From positions 1 to 48,105 of the forward strand of contig NZ_QKZL01000025.1 in the NCBI RefSeq assembly GCF_003253995.1: a DNA stretch of 48,105 nucleotides, given 5' to 3'. The notes under the pieces were generated by a model that ran no database searches, was not told the origin of the DNA, and saw only the letters and a program-made list of their open reading frames with translations. Made by a program: the position numbers and the translations under genes. Of this stretch, positions 7,104 through 15,425 are shown piece by piece; the first letter of the stretch is position 1, and each line of letters starts with the position of its first letter. This DNA comes from Palleronia aestuarii (GTDB lineage: Bacteria > Pseudomonadota > Alphaproteobacteria > Rhodobacterales > Rhodobacteraceae).

Positions 7104-8341
7104 CGCAGCGCGATATCGCGTCCCGCACCCCGATACCAGGCGCGGATCGCGCGCCGTCCGGCTTCGTCGAGCTCCGTCAGGTTCGCGGGCGGCATGGCAT
7201 GGGTCACGCCCGCCTGAAGGTAGATCGGGCGCGCGTGGCCGGCGACATCGGCCTCCGTCTCGAGGAGCACGCCCTTCGGCGCCCAGCGGATCCCCGGCCA
7301 GACCGGATCGCGCGCATGGCACATGGAGCAGCGGCCGGTCACGATCTGATGCACTTCTTCGAAACCGGGCGCGGCAGCGTAGAGCTGTGCCTCGGGCGTC
7401 ATCACCTGCGCCTCGGCCTCCTCCCCGCGCCAGAGCGGCACGGAACTGAGCCAGGCGAGCGTGAGGAAGAGGACGATCGTGATGGCCCAGGTCCAGGTCG
7501 GCCGCCCGCCGCCCGCGTGCATCGTGTTGAAGTAATGCCGGATTGACACGCCGATGAGGAAGACGAGCGCCGCGATGATCCAGGCATACTCGGTGGCGAA
7601 GGCCAGCGGGTAATGGTTCGAGAGCATCAGGAAGATGACGGGCAGCGTCAGGTAGTTGTTGTGGGTCGAGCGCAGCTTGGCGATCTGCCCGTATTTCGGG
7701 TCGGGCGTGCGCCCGGCCTTCAGATCGGCCACGACGATCCGCTGGTTGGGCATGATCACCATCGCCACGTTCGCCGTCATGATCGTCGCCGTCATCGCGC
7801 CCAGATGGAGGAGCGCGGCGCGGCCGGTGAAGATCTGGTTCAGGAGCCAGGACGCGACGACGATACCCGCGAACAGGACCAGCATCACGAGCGTCGGGTT
7901 CGACTTCAGAGGCGAGCGGCAGAGCGCGTCGTAACCGACCCAGCCCACACCGATGAAGGCCGCGGAAATCGCGATCGCCTGCCACGTCGCGAGGTCGGCC
8001 TTGCCGGGATCGATGAGGTAGAGCTGCGCCCCGGCCCAGTAGACGATCATCAGGAGCGCGGCGCCCGAAATCCAGGTCCAGTAGCTCTCCCATTTGAACC
8101 AGGTCAGGTGCTCCGGCATCGCCTCGGGCGCGACGTTGTACTTGCGGACATGGTAGAAGCCGCCGCCATGGACCTGCCATTCCTCCCCCGTCACGCCGGG
8201 TGGCAGGTCCGGCCCCTTCCGCAACCCCAGATCGAGGGCGATGAAGTAGAACGACGAGCCGATCCAGGCGATCGCGGTGATGATGTGCAGCCAGCGGACG
8301 GCGAAGGCGAGCCAGTCCCAAAGGATCGCGATGTCATACAT
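7100..8341 (-). CDS. puuD: Membrane urate hydroxylase with C-terminal cytochrome c domain
   Basis: A 413-residue inner-membrane enzyme of the PuuD family, which oxidises urate to 5-hydroxyisourate and passes electrons to its own cytochrome domain. The first 305 residues hold about eight membrane segments, with WLHIITAIAWIGSSFYFIALD near residue 17-37 and HHxN-like STHNNYLTLPVIFLMLSNHY near residue 225-244. The C-terminal domain contains one heme-binding site, CSMCH, with Cys338, Cys341 and His342, and a later methionine (HAMPP) that could be the second axial ligand. The ATG at 8341 follows AAAGGGGA; a longer frame from 8380 has no good site. It heads the minus-strand puuD-allE operon. Confidence 0.93.
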   Translation of the reverse strand: MYDIAILWDWLAFAVRWLHIITAIAWIGSSFYFIALDLGLRKGPDLPPGVTGEEWQVHGGGFYHVRKYNVAPEAMPEHLTWFKWESYWTWISGAALLMIVYWAGAQLYLIDPGKADLATWQAIAISAAFIGVGWVGYDALCRSPLKSNPTLVMLVLFAGIVVASWLLNQIFTGRAALLHLGAMTATIMTANVAMVIMPNQRIVVADLKAGRTPDPKYGQIAKLRSTHNNYLTLPVIFLMLSNHYPLAFATEYAWIIAALVFLIGVSIRHYFNTMHAGGGRPTWTWAITIVLFLTLAWLSSVPLWRGEEAEAQVMTPEAQLYAAAPGFEEVHQIVTGRCSMCHARDPVWPGIRWAPKGVLLETEADVAGHARPIYLQAGVTHAMPPANLTELDEAGRRAIRAWYRGAGRDIALR

Positions 8342-8403
8342 GGAACGTCCCCTTTCGCCCCCATCTTTCGCAGGGTGCATGGAGGGTCAATCGCCCGAAG
8401 CCC

Positions 8404-9798
8404 TCATTCCGCGGCATCCAGTCGAACGAGCGCCTTCGGCAGCACGATTTCGAACACTGTGCCCGATTTCCCGGTCTCGACGAGACGAAGTCGGCCGCCA
8501 TGTCCGCGAACGAGGTCGGACGCGATGGTGAGGCCGAGGCCGGTACCGCCCCGCCCGGACGAATGGAAGGGCTGGAACAGGTGCTCGCGCGCCCGAGGCG
8601 GCAGGCCCGGCCCGGTATCGCTGACGGTGATGCGCCAATCCTCCGCGGTCTCGACCGCGCGGATGGCGATCTCTCCCTGCCCCGGGCCTGCGGCGATCGC
8701 CTGTCGTGCGTTCCGGACGAGGTTGCCCAGCACGCGGTAGAGCTGTTCCGGGTCGGCCCGGATGCTCATCCCGGCCGGCACGTCCTCGGCGAAGGATATG
8801 TCGAGATCGCCGGCGGCAAGCCGTTCGCCGTCGATCACGTCATGGATGACGGTGGCAAGCGACACGTGGCTCAGGGATGGAGGCGGCTCCTCCGCCTTGC
8901 CGAAGGCGAGCGTGCCCTCGCAGATATTGACGGCACGCCGGATGGAGCCGAGAAGTTTCGGCGTCATCCGCGCGACCGCCGGATCCGTCGAGGTCTCGAG
9001 CCGGTCGGCGAAGAGTTGAGCGGTGGTCAGCACATTTCTCAGATCGTGGCTGATCTTCGCGACCGCGGATCCCAGCTGCGCGAGCCTGTCCTTCTGCCGC
9101 AGCGCGCCGGTGAGCTGGGTCTGCATCGTCTGCAGCGCGACTTCGGCTTCCCGCAGTTCCGCGACACTGGCGGCAGGCTCGATGACGCGCCGCGCATCCT
9201 CGGGGGCCGATGCGTAGCTCGCGATCGCATCCACCAATCCCCGGATCGGCGCGACGAGGAAATGCCGGACGGCGAAGAACAGCAGGGATGCCGCAACGAT
9301 CGAAATTATCGCGGAGAGAAAGAGGATGCGGATGCCGTAGTCGATCATCGCCCGGCGCATCGGCGCGGTGGGCATCGTGATCTCGATCACATCGCCCGCC
9401 TCCCGGACGGGATCGCCGATCACCCGGATGACCTGGTTGCCGGGGCGGACGAGCGTCACCATCGCTTCGGCGATCAGGTCGAGGGACGTGCTCTCGCGCA
9501 GGTCGTAGGTGGCCGCGATGGTACCCTCGAAGTCGGAGGACAACATAAGGTTGCGGACTTCGTCACGTGCGAGGACGACGTTGTAGACCTCCGCATTCTC
9601 GAGCAGTTCGACCTCGAGCGCGGGGTCGATGATCTCGTCGGCGAGCAGCGCGAGGCTCGCGATCTGCGCCCGTTCGAGGCGGCTCATCAGATAATCTTCG
9701 CGGAAACGCGCCACCGACGGGACGAAGATCAAGACCTCGGCCAGCATGACGAACAATGTCGTCAGGATAAGGAAGCGCCCCGAAAGGGTCGTCAGCAT
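8404..9798 (-). CDS. Membrane sensor histidine kinase (orphan)
   Basis: A 464-residue two-transmembrane sensor kinase. A membrane segment at residues 8-28 and one at 155-177 flank a roughly 125-residue periplasmic sensor region of no family I recognise. A HAMP-like linker follows, then the phosphoacceptor region LGSAVAKISHDLRN with His251, the N box NLVRNARQAI, the G1 box DTGPGLP, LFQPFHSS, and the G2 box GGTGLGL. No response regulator is adjacent. It starts 15 bases after the FAD oxidoreductase gene on the same strand, with GAAGGG before the ATG, so it probably belongs to the TVP38-oxidoreductase operon. Its signal and partner are unknown. Confidence 0.9.
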   Translation of the reverse strand: MLTTLSGRFLILTTLFVMLAEVLIFVPSVARFREDYLMSRLERAQIASLALLADEIIDPALEVELLENAEVYNVVLARDEVRNLMLSSDFEGTIAATYDLRESTSLDLIAEAMVTLVRPGNQVIRVIGDPVREAGDVIEITMPTAPMRRAMIDYGIRILFLSAIISIVAASLLFFAVRHFLVAPIRGLVDAIASYASAPEDARRVIEPAASVAELREAEVALQTMQTQLTGALRQKDRLAQLGSAVAKISHDLRNVLTTAQLFADRLETSTDPAVARMTPKLLGSIRRAVNICEGTLAFGKAEEPPPSLSHVSLATVIHDVIDGERLAAGDLDISFAEDVPAGMSIRADPEQLYRVLGNLVRNARQAIAAGPGQGEIAIRAVETAEDWRITVSDTGPGLPPRAREHLFQPFHSSGRGGTGLGLTIASDLVRGHGGRLRLVETGKSGTVFEIVLPKALVRLDAAE

Positions 9799-9813
9799 CG
9801 TCAGCCCTTCGCG

Positions 9814-11232
9814 TCAGGGCAGGTATTTCTGGACCAGCCCGACAAACGTTTTCAACCTAGGGTTATCAAATAATCGTGGGGAAAAATAGCCGGACGCTGC
9901 ACGCTTGTTGATTTCCGAAAAGGTCGGGTAGGGCAGGACCGTATTCGCGATCGCGCTCATCTTCTGGCCATTGGCGATGGCCATCGCCCACATACCGACA
10001 AGCTCTCCCGCATGTGCCCCGACGATCGCGGCACCGCACGGCTTGCCGCCCGCCACCAGGACCTTGATCGTCCCCGTCTTCCGCCCCTCCGCGATGGCCC
10101 GATCGTTGTGATCGTAGGAAGATCGCACCACTTCGAGCTTGCTGCCGTAGCGCCGACGTGCCTCCTCCTCGCCGAGTCCGACCTCTGCCAGTTCAGGGTC
10201 GGTATACGTGGCCCGGGGCAGATGATCCTGCCTGGCCTTCGCCCACCTCATACCAAGAACCGCGGAACGTACGACGATCCCCGCGTGATATCCGGCCACA
10301 TGGGTGAATTGCAGCCGACCGGCCGCGTCGCCCACGGCATAGACCCGCCGGTTCGTCACCGAGCGCAGATCGTCCCCAACGCGCACAGCCTTGTCGCAGG
10401 CGATATTGCCCGCCTCGGGATCGAGCCCGTCGAGATTGACGCGACGGCCCGCGGCGACGAGCAGATGAGAGCCGCGATAGGTCCGATCCGCCGTTTCCGC
10501 GATAATCGACCCGTCCTCGGACCCGATCCGCGTCACCTGGGCCCCCTCAACGATCTCGACCCCTTCCTCGCGCAATCGGTTCAAAACGATGGCGGCGCAT
10601 TCCGGATCGTGCGCGGCGAGCGCCTTGCCGGTCTCGAGCACGGTCACCCGGCTGCCCAGGCGGATATGGGCCTGCGCCATCTCGATCCCGATGGGCCCGC
10701 CGCCGATGATGAGCAGATGTTCCGGCCGCTCGCTCAGATCGAAGAGGGTCTCGTTCGTGAGGTAGGGCACGTCCTCGATCCCGTCGATCGGCGGCACGAA
10801 GGGCCGTGATCCCGTGGCGATGACGAAACGCCGGGCCGTGATCGAGATCGCGCCCGCCTGCACCTCCGTGGGCGAGACGAAGCGCGCCCAGTCGCGGATG
10901 ACCCGCACGCCGAATCCTTCGTAGCGCTCCTGGCTGTCTACGGGGGCGATCGTCTCGATCACCCGGCGGGTATGGGCCTTGGCCGCGGCGTAATCCACCT
11001 GCGGTTCGGCGGGGGCGATGCCGAGATCGCCCGGATGCGTCATGCCGTAGGCCGCCTTCGCCGAGGCGAGCAGCGATTTCGACGGGACGCAGCCGTAGTT
11101 CAGGCAGTCGCCGCCCATCTCGTGCCCCTCGATCAGCACGACCTGCGCGCCCATCTGCGAGGCGCCCGCGGCGACGCTCAATCCGCCCGATCCCGCGCCG
11201 ATGATGCAGATGTCGGTCTTGATGCGCTCCAT
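9814..11232 (-). CDS. FAD-dependent pyridine nucleotide-disulphide oxidoreductase
   Basis: A 472-residue flavoenzyme of the dihydrolipoamide dehydrogenase/mercuric reductase group. It has the FAD motif GAGSGG at residues 12-17, a redox-active pair in GGDCLNYGCVPSKS (Cys43 and Cys48), an NAD(P)-binding GGGPIGIE motif near residue 177, and an ATG-type TNRRVYAVGDAAG FAD motif near residue 292. The C-terminal dimerisation domain has VLPYPTFSE, where true lipoamide dehydrogenases carry a catalytic HP-E dyad; here Tyr-Pro replaces His-Pro, so lipoamide is unlikely to be the substrate. The N-terminal metal-binding and C-terminal Cys pair of true MerA are also absent. It is paired with a TVP38 protein 3 bases upstream, a common but poorly understood pairing. 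Confidence 0.9.
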   Translation of the reverse strand: MERIKTDICIIGAGSGGLSVAAGASQMGAQVVLIEGHEMGGDCLNYGCVPSKSLLASAKAAYGMTHPGDLGIAPAEPQVDYAAAKAHTRRVIETIAPVDSQERYEGFGVRVIRDWARFVSPTEVQAGAISITARRFVIATGSRPFVPPIDGIEDVPYLTNETLFDLSERPEHLLIIGGGPIGIEMAQAHIRLGSRVTVLETGKALAAHDPECAAIVLNRLREEGVEIVEGAQVTRIGSEDGSIIAETADRTYRGSHLLVAAGRRVNLDGLDPEAGNIACDKAVRVGDDLRSVTNRRVYAVGDAAGRLQFTHVAGYHAGIVVRSAVLGMRWAKARQDHLPRATYTDPELAEVGLGEEEARRRYGSKLEVVRSSYDHNDRAIAEGRKTGTIKVLVAGGKPCGAAIVGAHAGELVGMWAMAIANGQKMSAIANTVLPYPTFSEINKRAASGYFSPRLFDNPRLKTFVGLVQKYLP

Positions 11233-11235
11233 GCG

Positions 11236-11976
11236 TCAGACGCCCTTCCTGCCGCGAACGGCCTTGAGGAGGATGGGCAGCGCCGCGAGCAGACACAGAC
11301 CCAGGATTGGCAACAAGATATGTGGTGCGAAGATGATACCAAGATCGGGCCGTTCACCGCGGGCGAAAACCTCGCCGAGCCCGGCGCCCACCGATGTATA
11401 GACGACGGCACCGGGAATGATGCCGAGGAACGTCGTGACCGCGTAGCGCCAGAGCGAGACACCGACGAAGGCCGGAACGAGGTTCGAGACAAAGAACGGC
11501 ACGGCGGGGGTGAGCCGGATCAGGAACAGCATGGACCACTGGTTCGCGTTGATCCCCGCCTTGATCCGGTTCACGAGACCGTCGCTCGCATCCATGCGCG
11601 CCGCGAGGCGGTCGCCAAGACCCCATCGCGCGGCCTGGAAGATACAGATCGCGCCGAGCGTCGCGGCGGTGACGTTGTAAAGCGCGCCCGGAAAGGTCGA
11701 GAAGAGGAACCCGCCGGTCAGCGTCGCGAGCGCCGCGCCGGGCAGGGAAAAGGCGACGATGAGGATGTAGGCGAGCATGAAAACCGCCACCGCCGCAAGA
11801 TAGTTCGCATCCCGAAACGCGAGAAGTCGCTCGCGATTCTGCGCGAGCGACTCGAAACTCGCGTAATCCCTGAGCGCATAGGCGCCGATCAGGGCCACGA
11901 GGCCGATCGCGATGAGTGGCAGCTTTCGCGCCCATCCGCCGGTCCGTTGCCCGGCCTTCTCTCCGTCCGCGCTCAT
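11236..11976 (-). CDS. TVP38/TMEM64 (DedA-superfamily) membrane protein
   Basis: A 246-residue inner-membrane protein of the VTT/SNARE-associated superfamily. Membrane segments are seen near residues 21-35, 55-80, 85-110 (SLPGAALATLTGGFLF, the family signature), 150-185 and at the C-terminus. A conserved FLIRLTPAVPFFVSNLVPAFVGVSLWRY segment (split here by family-typical RLTP and NLVPA marks) lies near residues 145-175. The ATG at 11976 is chosen because AGGAGG stands 6 bases upstream; a longer frame from 12057 lacks such a site. It heads a three-gene minus-strand run with the flavoprotein and the sensor kinase. Related proteins affect lipid transport or membrane homeostasis, but the substrate here is unknown. 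Confidence 0.9.
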   Translation of the reverse strand: MSADGEKAGQRTGGWARKLPLIAIGLVALIGAYALRDYASFESLAQNRERLLAFRDANYLAAVAVFMLAYILIVAFSLPGAALATLTGGFLFSTFPGALYNVTAATLGAICIFQAARWGLGDRLAARMDASDGLVNRIKAGINANQWSMLFLIRLTPAVPFFVSNLVPAFVGVSLWRYAVTTFLGIIPGAVVYTSVGAGLGEVFARGERPDLGIIFAPHILLPILGLCLLAALPILLKAVRGRKGV

Positions 11977-12114
11977 TTCCGCCCTCCTGACGAGACCATG
12001 GAGCGATCTGCTAGATGATCGCGCGCCGCCTCCATAGCTGCGAATGCCCTGTTTCACGCAGGGGTGAAGCGGTGGTATCGCGTGCGAGAAGAGAGGATCA
12101 CGCCCCGCGATCTG

Positions 12115-12143
12115 TTGACAGGCGCCGGCGAGGGGCCTATTGC
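12115..12143 (+). promoter_or_regulatory. Sigma-70 type promoter of rpmH-rnpA
   Basis: A perfect TTGACA (12115-12120) is followed after exactly 17 bases by TATTGC (12138-12143). It lies about 58 bases before the rpmH start and is the best canonical promoter in the window. Confidence 0.8.
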
Positions 12144-12200
12144 CGCGGTTCGAATGTCAGGGCCCTTCCAAACCGGGCCACCCGATCACGGAGAGCCGCG

Positions 12201-12335
12201 ATGAAACGCACCTTTCAGCCGTCCAACCTCGTGCGCAAGCGGCGTCACGGGTTCCGCGCCCGCATGGCGACCAAGGCCGGCCGCAAGATTCTGAACGCGC
12301 GCCGCGCCCGGGGCCGCAAGTCGCTCAGCGCCTGA
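12201..12335 (+). CDS. rpmH: 50S ribosomal protein L34
   Basis: A 44-residue, very basic protein that matches L34 end to end: [20 protein letters not shown] at the N-terminus and [18 protein letters not shown] at the C-terminus. It binds 23S rRNA in the large subunit. GGAG lies 9 bases before the ATG, and a strong promoter precedes it. It is followed by rnpA, the usual arrangement near the origin-proximal region in many bacteria. Confidence 0.98.
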
Positions 12336-12358
12336 GCGCCCTTGACGAGAAACGCGCA

Positions 12359-12724
12359 ATGCCCGTCGCGGAACCTTTCGCAGGCGGGCCTTTTCGCGTG
12401 GAGCGATTGACGAAACGAGCGGATTTCCTGAGGGCGGCACGGTCGCGGACGGAAAGGATGCCGGGCTTCGTGCTCCAGGCTCGACGCCGGGAACCCGACG
12501 GCGCCATCCGTGTGGGGTTCACCTGTTCCAAGAAGGTCGGCAATGCCGTCGCGCGCAACCGTGCGAAGCGCCGTCTGCGCGAGATCGCCCGGCTCGTCCT
12601 GCCCGATTCGGGTCAGGCAGGTTGGGATTACGTGCTGATCGGGCGGCGCGATGCGACCGGCAACCGGGACTTCGCCCGTTTGCGCGCGGAGTTCGACGCC
12701 GCGCTCGCAAGGATCCATGGATGA
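12359..12724 (+). CDS. rnpA: Ribonuclease P protein component
   Basis: A 121-residue basic protein, the RNA-binding subunit of RNase P that matures tRNA 5' ends. The family signature is visible near residues 49-72: RVGFTCSKKVGNAVARNRAKRRLRE, split here as the GFTCSKKVG strand and the ARNRAKRRLRE helix. The N-terminal RLTKRADFLRAARS is also typical. The ATG at 12359 is the only suitable start in this frame, 23 bases after the rpmH stop. Its TGA overlaps the yidD ATG by ATGA, so the three genes are read together. Confidence 0.96.
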   Translation: MPVAEPFAGGPFRVERLTKRADFLRAARSRTERMPGFVLQARRREPDGAIRVGFTCSKKVGNAVARNRAKRRLREIARLVLPDSGQAGWDYVLIGRRDATGNRDFARLRAEFDAALARIHG

Positions 12725-12942
12725 GCCCCGGGGCTCGCATCCTCGCCATTCCCGTCCATGCCTACCGCCTGTTCCTGTCGCCATGGGTCGGACACAATTG
12801 TCGGTTCCAGCCAACCTGTTCCGCATACGCGCTCGAGGCGCTGCGGCGTCACGGCGCATGGCGCGGTGGGTTCCTGACCATCCGGCGCCTCGCCCGCTGC
12901 CATCCGTGGGGTGGCTCGGGGATCGACGACGTTCCCGACTAG
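12721..12942 (+). CDS. yidD: Membrane protein insertion efficiency factor YidD
   Basis: A 73-residue member of the YidD family, which assists YidC-dependent membrane insertion. Diagnostic parts are IPVHAYRLFLSPWVGHNCRF at residues 10-29, the QPTCSAYALEALRRHG motif with its conserved cysteines at residues 30-45, and RLARCHPWGGSGIDDVP at the C-terminus. The ATG overlaps the end of rnpA. Its TAG stop and the stop of the convergent DUF1353 gene share the palindromic CTAG at 12939-12942. Confidence 0.96.
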   Translation: MSPGARILAIPVHAYRLFLSPWVGHNCRFQPTCSAYALEALRRHGAWRGGFLTIRRLARCHPWGGSGIDDVPD

Positions 12943-13499
12943 CGCTCCAGTTCGGTGGGGATCACCAGGGGCCGCGCAAGCGCGGGATCGCCGAGATCGG
13001 CAAAGACGGGCGAATCCTCGGTCGCGTAGCCGCGGGCACCGAATAGCCTCAGCGAGAGATAGATGGCATGGCGCCGGACGAAGCCCACGCCCGCCGCTTC
13101 CATCGCGAGAAGCATGACGCGATCGGCGAAAAGCCTGTCGCGCGGTCGGACGCCCCGCCCCTCCACGAAGCGCCACGCGACATAAAGGTAATCGTGCAGG
13201 ATCGCCGCCTCGAGCCAGGGGCCGACCCGGCCGACGAAGATTCGGAACGGGATGGGCACGGAGGTCAGATCGGTAATCAGCCCGCGCGGCGCCGTCAGCA
13301 CCCGCTCCTCCCCGTCGATGACGATGCGGCAATCGAAATCATGCTGCAGGATGTAGTCGCCATCCTCGCCCAACCTCTTACGCACCGTGTTGAGCGGCCG
13401 GATCAGGCTCAAGGCGGAGAGATAATCGAACCCGCCGAGGGACCGCCATTCATCGGGATAGGGATTGGACATCGGAACTTTCCGCTTGTCCCCCTGCAT
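12939..13499 (-). CDS. DUF1353-domain protein
   Basis: A 186-residue protein whose middle part (residues about 45-135) matches the DUF1353 pattern: APRGLITDLTSVP near residues 69-81 and AAILHDYLYV near residues 98-107, followed by ADRVMLLAMEAAGVG. Such proteins are frequent in bacteria and phages and their function is unknown to me; the conserved D and H residues could bind metal. The ATG at 13499 has GGAG 8 bases upstream; a second ATG at 13472 would shorten it by 9 residues. It is convergent with yidD and upstream of nothing obvious on its strand. Confidence 0.82.
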   Translation of the reverse strand: MQGDKRKVPMSNPYPDEWRSLGGFDYLSALSLIRPLNTVRKRLGEDGDYILQHDFDCRIVIDGEERVLTAPRGLITDLTSVPIPFRIFVGRVGPWLEAAILHDYLYVAWRFVEGRGVRPRDRLFADRVMLLAMEAAGVGFVRRHAIYLSLRLFGARGYATEDSPVFADLGDPALARPLVIPTELER

Positions 13500-13772
13500 C
13501 GCGTTCGCTCCGTCCCGACCGTCTGTGTGAACCTGCTTCCTTTTCTACCGACGGCCGACGGAGACGTCTCGCTTCTTCATCCTCGCACCGCTTTCCGGTC
13601 AATCGAATGCGGTGATTTCAAACATTTCGGGCTTGGCGCCGCTACGAAAACCGTCTGAAGCGATCGGCTGAACTCTCCTTTGAGATGATTTGCACTCGCG
13701 GATTAACGTGTCGCTCACGAACCGCGTCTAGGATCAACTCGTCGCGCCGCCAGCATCCAAGAGGACCATCAT

Positions 13773-15362
13773 ATGAACCGTCACGCGGAACGGATTCGGC
13801 GTATGGCCCGCCCCGGCGCCGCCGGACAGATCGCGCTGGTGACGTTACCCGTCGTGATGCTGCTGCTTTTTCGCGTTGTCGGGGAAATCGCTCTCCTCCT
13901 CGCAGCGCTCCTCATTCCCGTCATCGTCGCGATCGGCTCCGTCCGGATGGCGGGTGATCCCGATGAATCGAGGGATTGCAAGCGCTCCGGCATCCGTCTG
14001 CCCGGGCGGGCCGAATTCCTCGTCGCGCTGGATGCGCACCGATCGCGCCCTCTCGCAGCGCCGGTCGCCTGTCTCGTCGTGCGCCTCGATAGCGGTGACC
14101 AGATCCTTGCGGAACGCGGCGCGCACAGTGTCTCTGACGAGATGGAGCGCTTCGTCGACCGCCTGCGTGGTGTCCTCACCCAGAACGATGTTCTGGCGCA
14201 GCTCGACGACACGACGCTCGCCGTTGCCTCCATGCCGGACGATGCGAAGCCTCTCGAAAGCGCCGTGCAAACCGCCCTGCGCATCCAGCGTCAATCCGAC
14301 CTGATGCGGTTCGGCTCGCGCTCCGCCACGACGACGATCGGCGTCGCCCTCTCCGACCGCCTGGAGGAGGCCGGGCCCGCCGCCCTCCTCGCCGCGGCGG
14401 AGTACGCGCTGCGCGACGCCCAGAGGAGCGCGGCACGCACCATCCGCTTCCACGGCGCGGCCGGTGCGCCGCAGCCCATCCAGATCGCTCTTGCACACGA
14501 TCTCGCGAACGGATTCGACACCGGGCGCATCCATCCGTGGTTCCAGCCGCAGATCAGTACCGACACAGGCGAGCTCACCGGCGTCGAGGCGCTGGCACGC
14601 TGGAACCATCCGCATCATGGCCTTTTGACGCCGGGCGACTTCCTTCCCACGATCGAGGCGTCGAACGCGATCTGCCGCCTGACCGACACGATGATCGACC
14701 AGAGCCTCGACGCGCTCGCGACCTGGGATCAGCAGGGGTGCACCGTGCCGCTCGTCTCGGTGAACTTCAGCCTCACCGATCTCCGGGACCCGGCCCTGCC
14801 CGACCGGGTCGCCTGGCTCCTCGACCGTCACGAGATCGGGGCGGAGCGGCTCGGAGTAGAGGTGCTCGAGACCGTTCTCCACCACGGCACGGACCAACAG
14901 GTTCCCAACAATCTCAAGGCGCTGAAGGCGATGGGCTGCCTCATCGATCTCGACGATTTCGGGACCGGGAACGCCTCGATCACGAACATCCGGCGCTTCT
15001 CGGCCGATCGGATCAAGATCGATCGTGCCTTCGTGCGCGATATCGACACGGACCGCGACCAGCAGGGTATGGTGGCGGCGATCCTGACCATGTGCGAGCA
15101 GCTCGGCCTCGAGACGCTCGCCGAGGGGATCGAGACGCCGGGCGAATACGCGATGGTCTCGCAACTCGGCTGCGGCCACGTCCAGGGATTCGGAATTGGC
15201 CGCCCGATGGAGCGCGAGGCGCTGCCGGGTTGGCTGGAGAAATTGCAGGAGACCTGTGCCGCCGCATCCATTCCCGCGATGCTGCGACCGCGCCCGGACG
15301 GGAGCGGAGCGCGCTACGCGACGGCGCCGCGACGGCGGGCCGGACGGGGCAAAACGGCTTGA
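13773..15362 (+). CDS. Membrane EAL-domain c-di-GMP phosphodiesterase with degenerate GGDEF
   Basis: A 529-residue protein with two short hydrophobic segments at residues 20-34 and 38-57 acting as a membrane anchor. Residues about 75-230 have the GGDEF fold but the signature is replaced by LDDTT (residues 144-148), so diguanylate cyclase activity is not expected. Residues about 240-490 are an EAL domain with EALARW (Glu272 in EAL), VNFSL, VEVLET, DLDDFGTGNASI and LAEGIET, which are the metal-binding and catalytic residues of an active phosphodiesterase. It is predicted to hydrolyse cyclic di-GMP. The C-terminal tail is basic. It lies between yidD and yidC on their strand with its own 270-bp upstream region. 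Confidence 0.9.
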   Translation: MNRHAERIRRMARPGAAGQIALVTLPVVMLLLFRVVGEIALLLAALLIPVIVAIGSVRMAGDPDESRDCKRSGIRLPGRAEFLVALDAHRSRPLAAPVACLVVRLDSGDQILAERGAHSVSDEMERFVDRLRGVLTQNDVLAQLDDTTLAVASMPDDAKPLESAVQTALRIQRQSDLMRFGSRSATTTIGVALSDRLEEAGPAALLAAAEYALRDAQRSAARTIRFHGAAGAPQPIQIALAHDLANGFDTGRIHPWFQPQISTDTGELTGVEALARWNHPHHGLLTPGDFLPTIEASNAICRLTDTMIDQSLDALATWDQQGCTVPLVSVNFSLTDLRDPALPDRVAWLLDRHEIGAERLGVEVLETVLHHGTDQQVPNNLKALKAMGCLIDLDDFGTGNASITNIRRFSADRIKIDRAFVRDIDTDRDQQGMVAAILTMCEQLGLETLAEGIETPGEYAMVSQLGCGHVQGFGIGRPMEREALPGWLEKLQETCAAASIPAMLRPRPDGSGARYATAPRRRAGRGKTA

Positions 15363-15425
15363 CCTTTTAACCCTGCGCCTGTTGAAGACCCGCTGAACCG
15401 GGATAGCGACAGGTGAGTGTCCGTC

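Noticed and set aside
6288-8321. A 677-residue uninterrupted minus-strand frame that reads AllE plus a long N-terminal part
   Set aside because: The upstream part lies out of frame over puuD, which has full homology, a heme motif and membrane segments in its own frame. The ATGA overlap at 7100-7103 explains both genes.
12146-12158. GGTTCGAATG resembling a tRNA T-arm
   Set aside because: No acceptor, D or anticodon arms surround it, and it lies in the rpmH leader.
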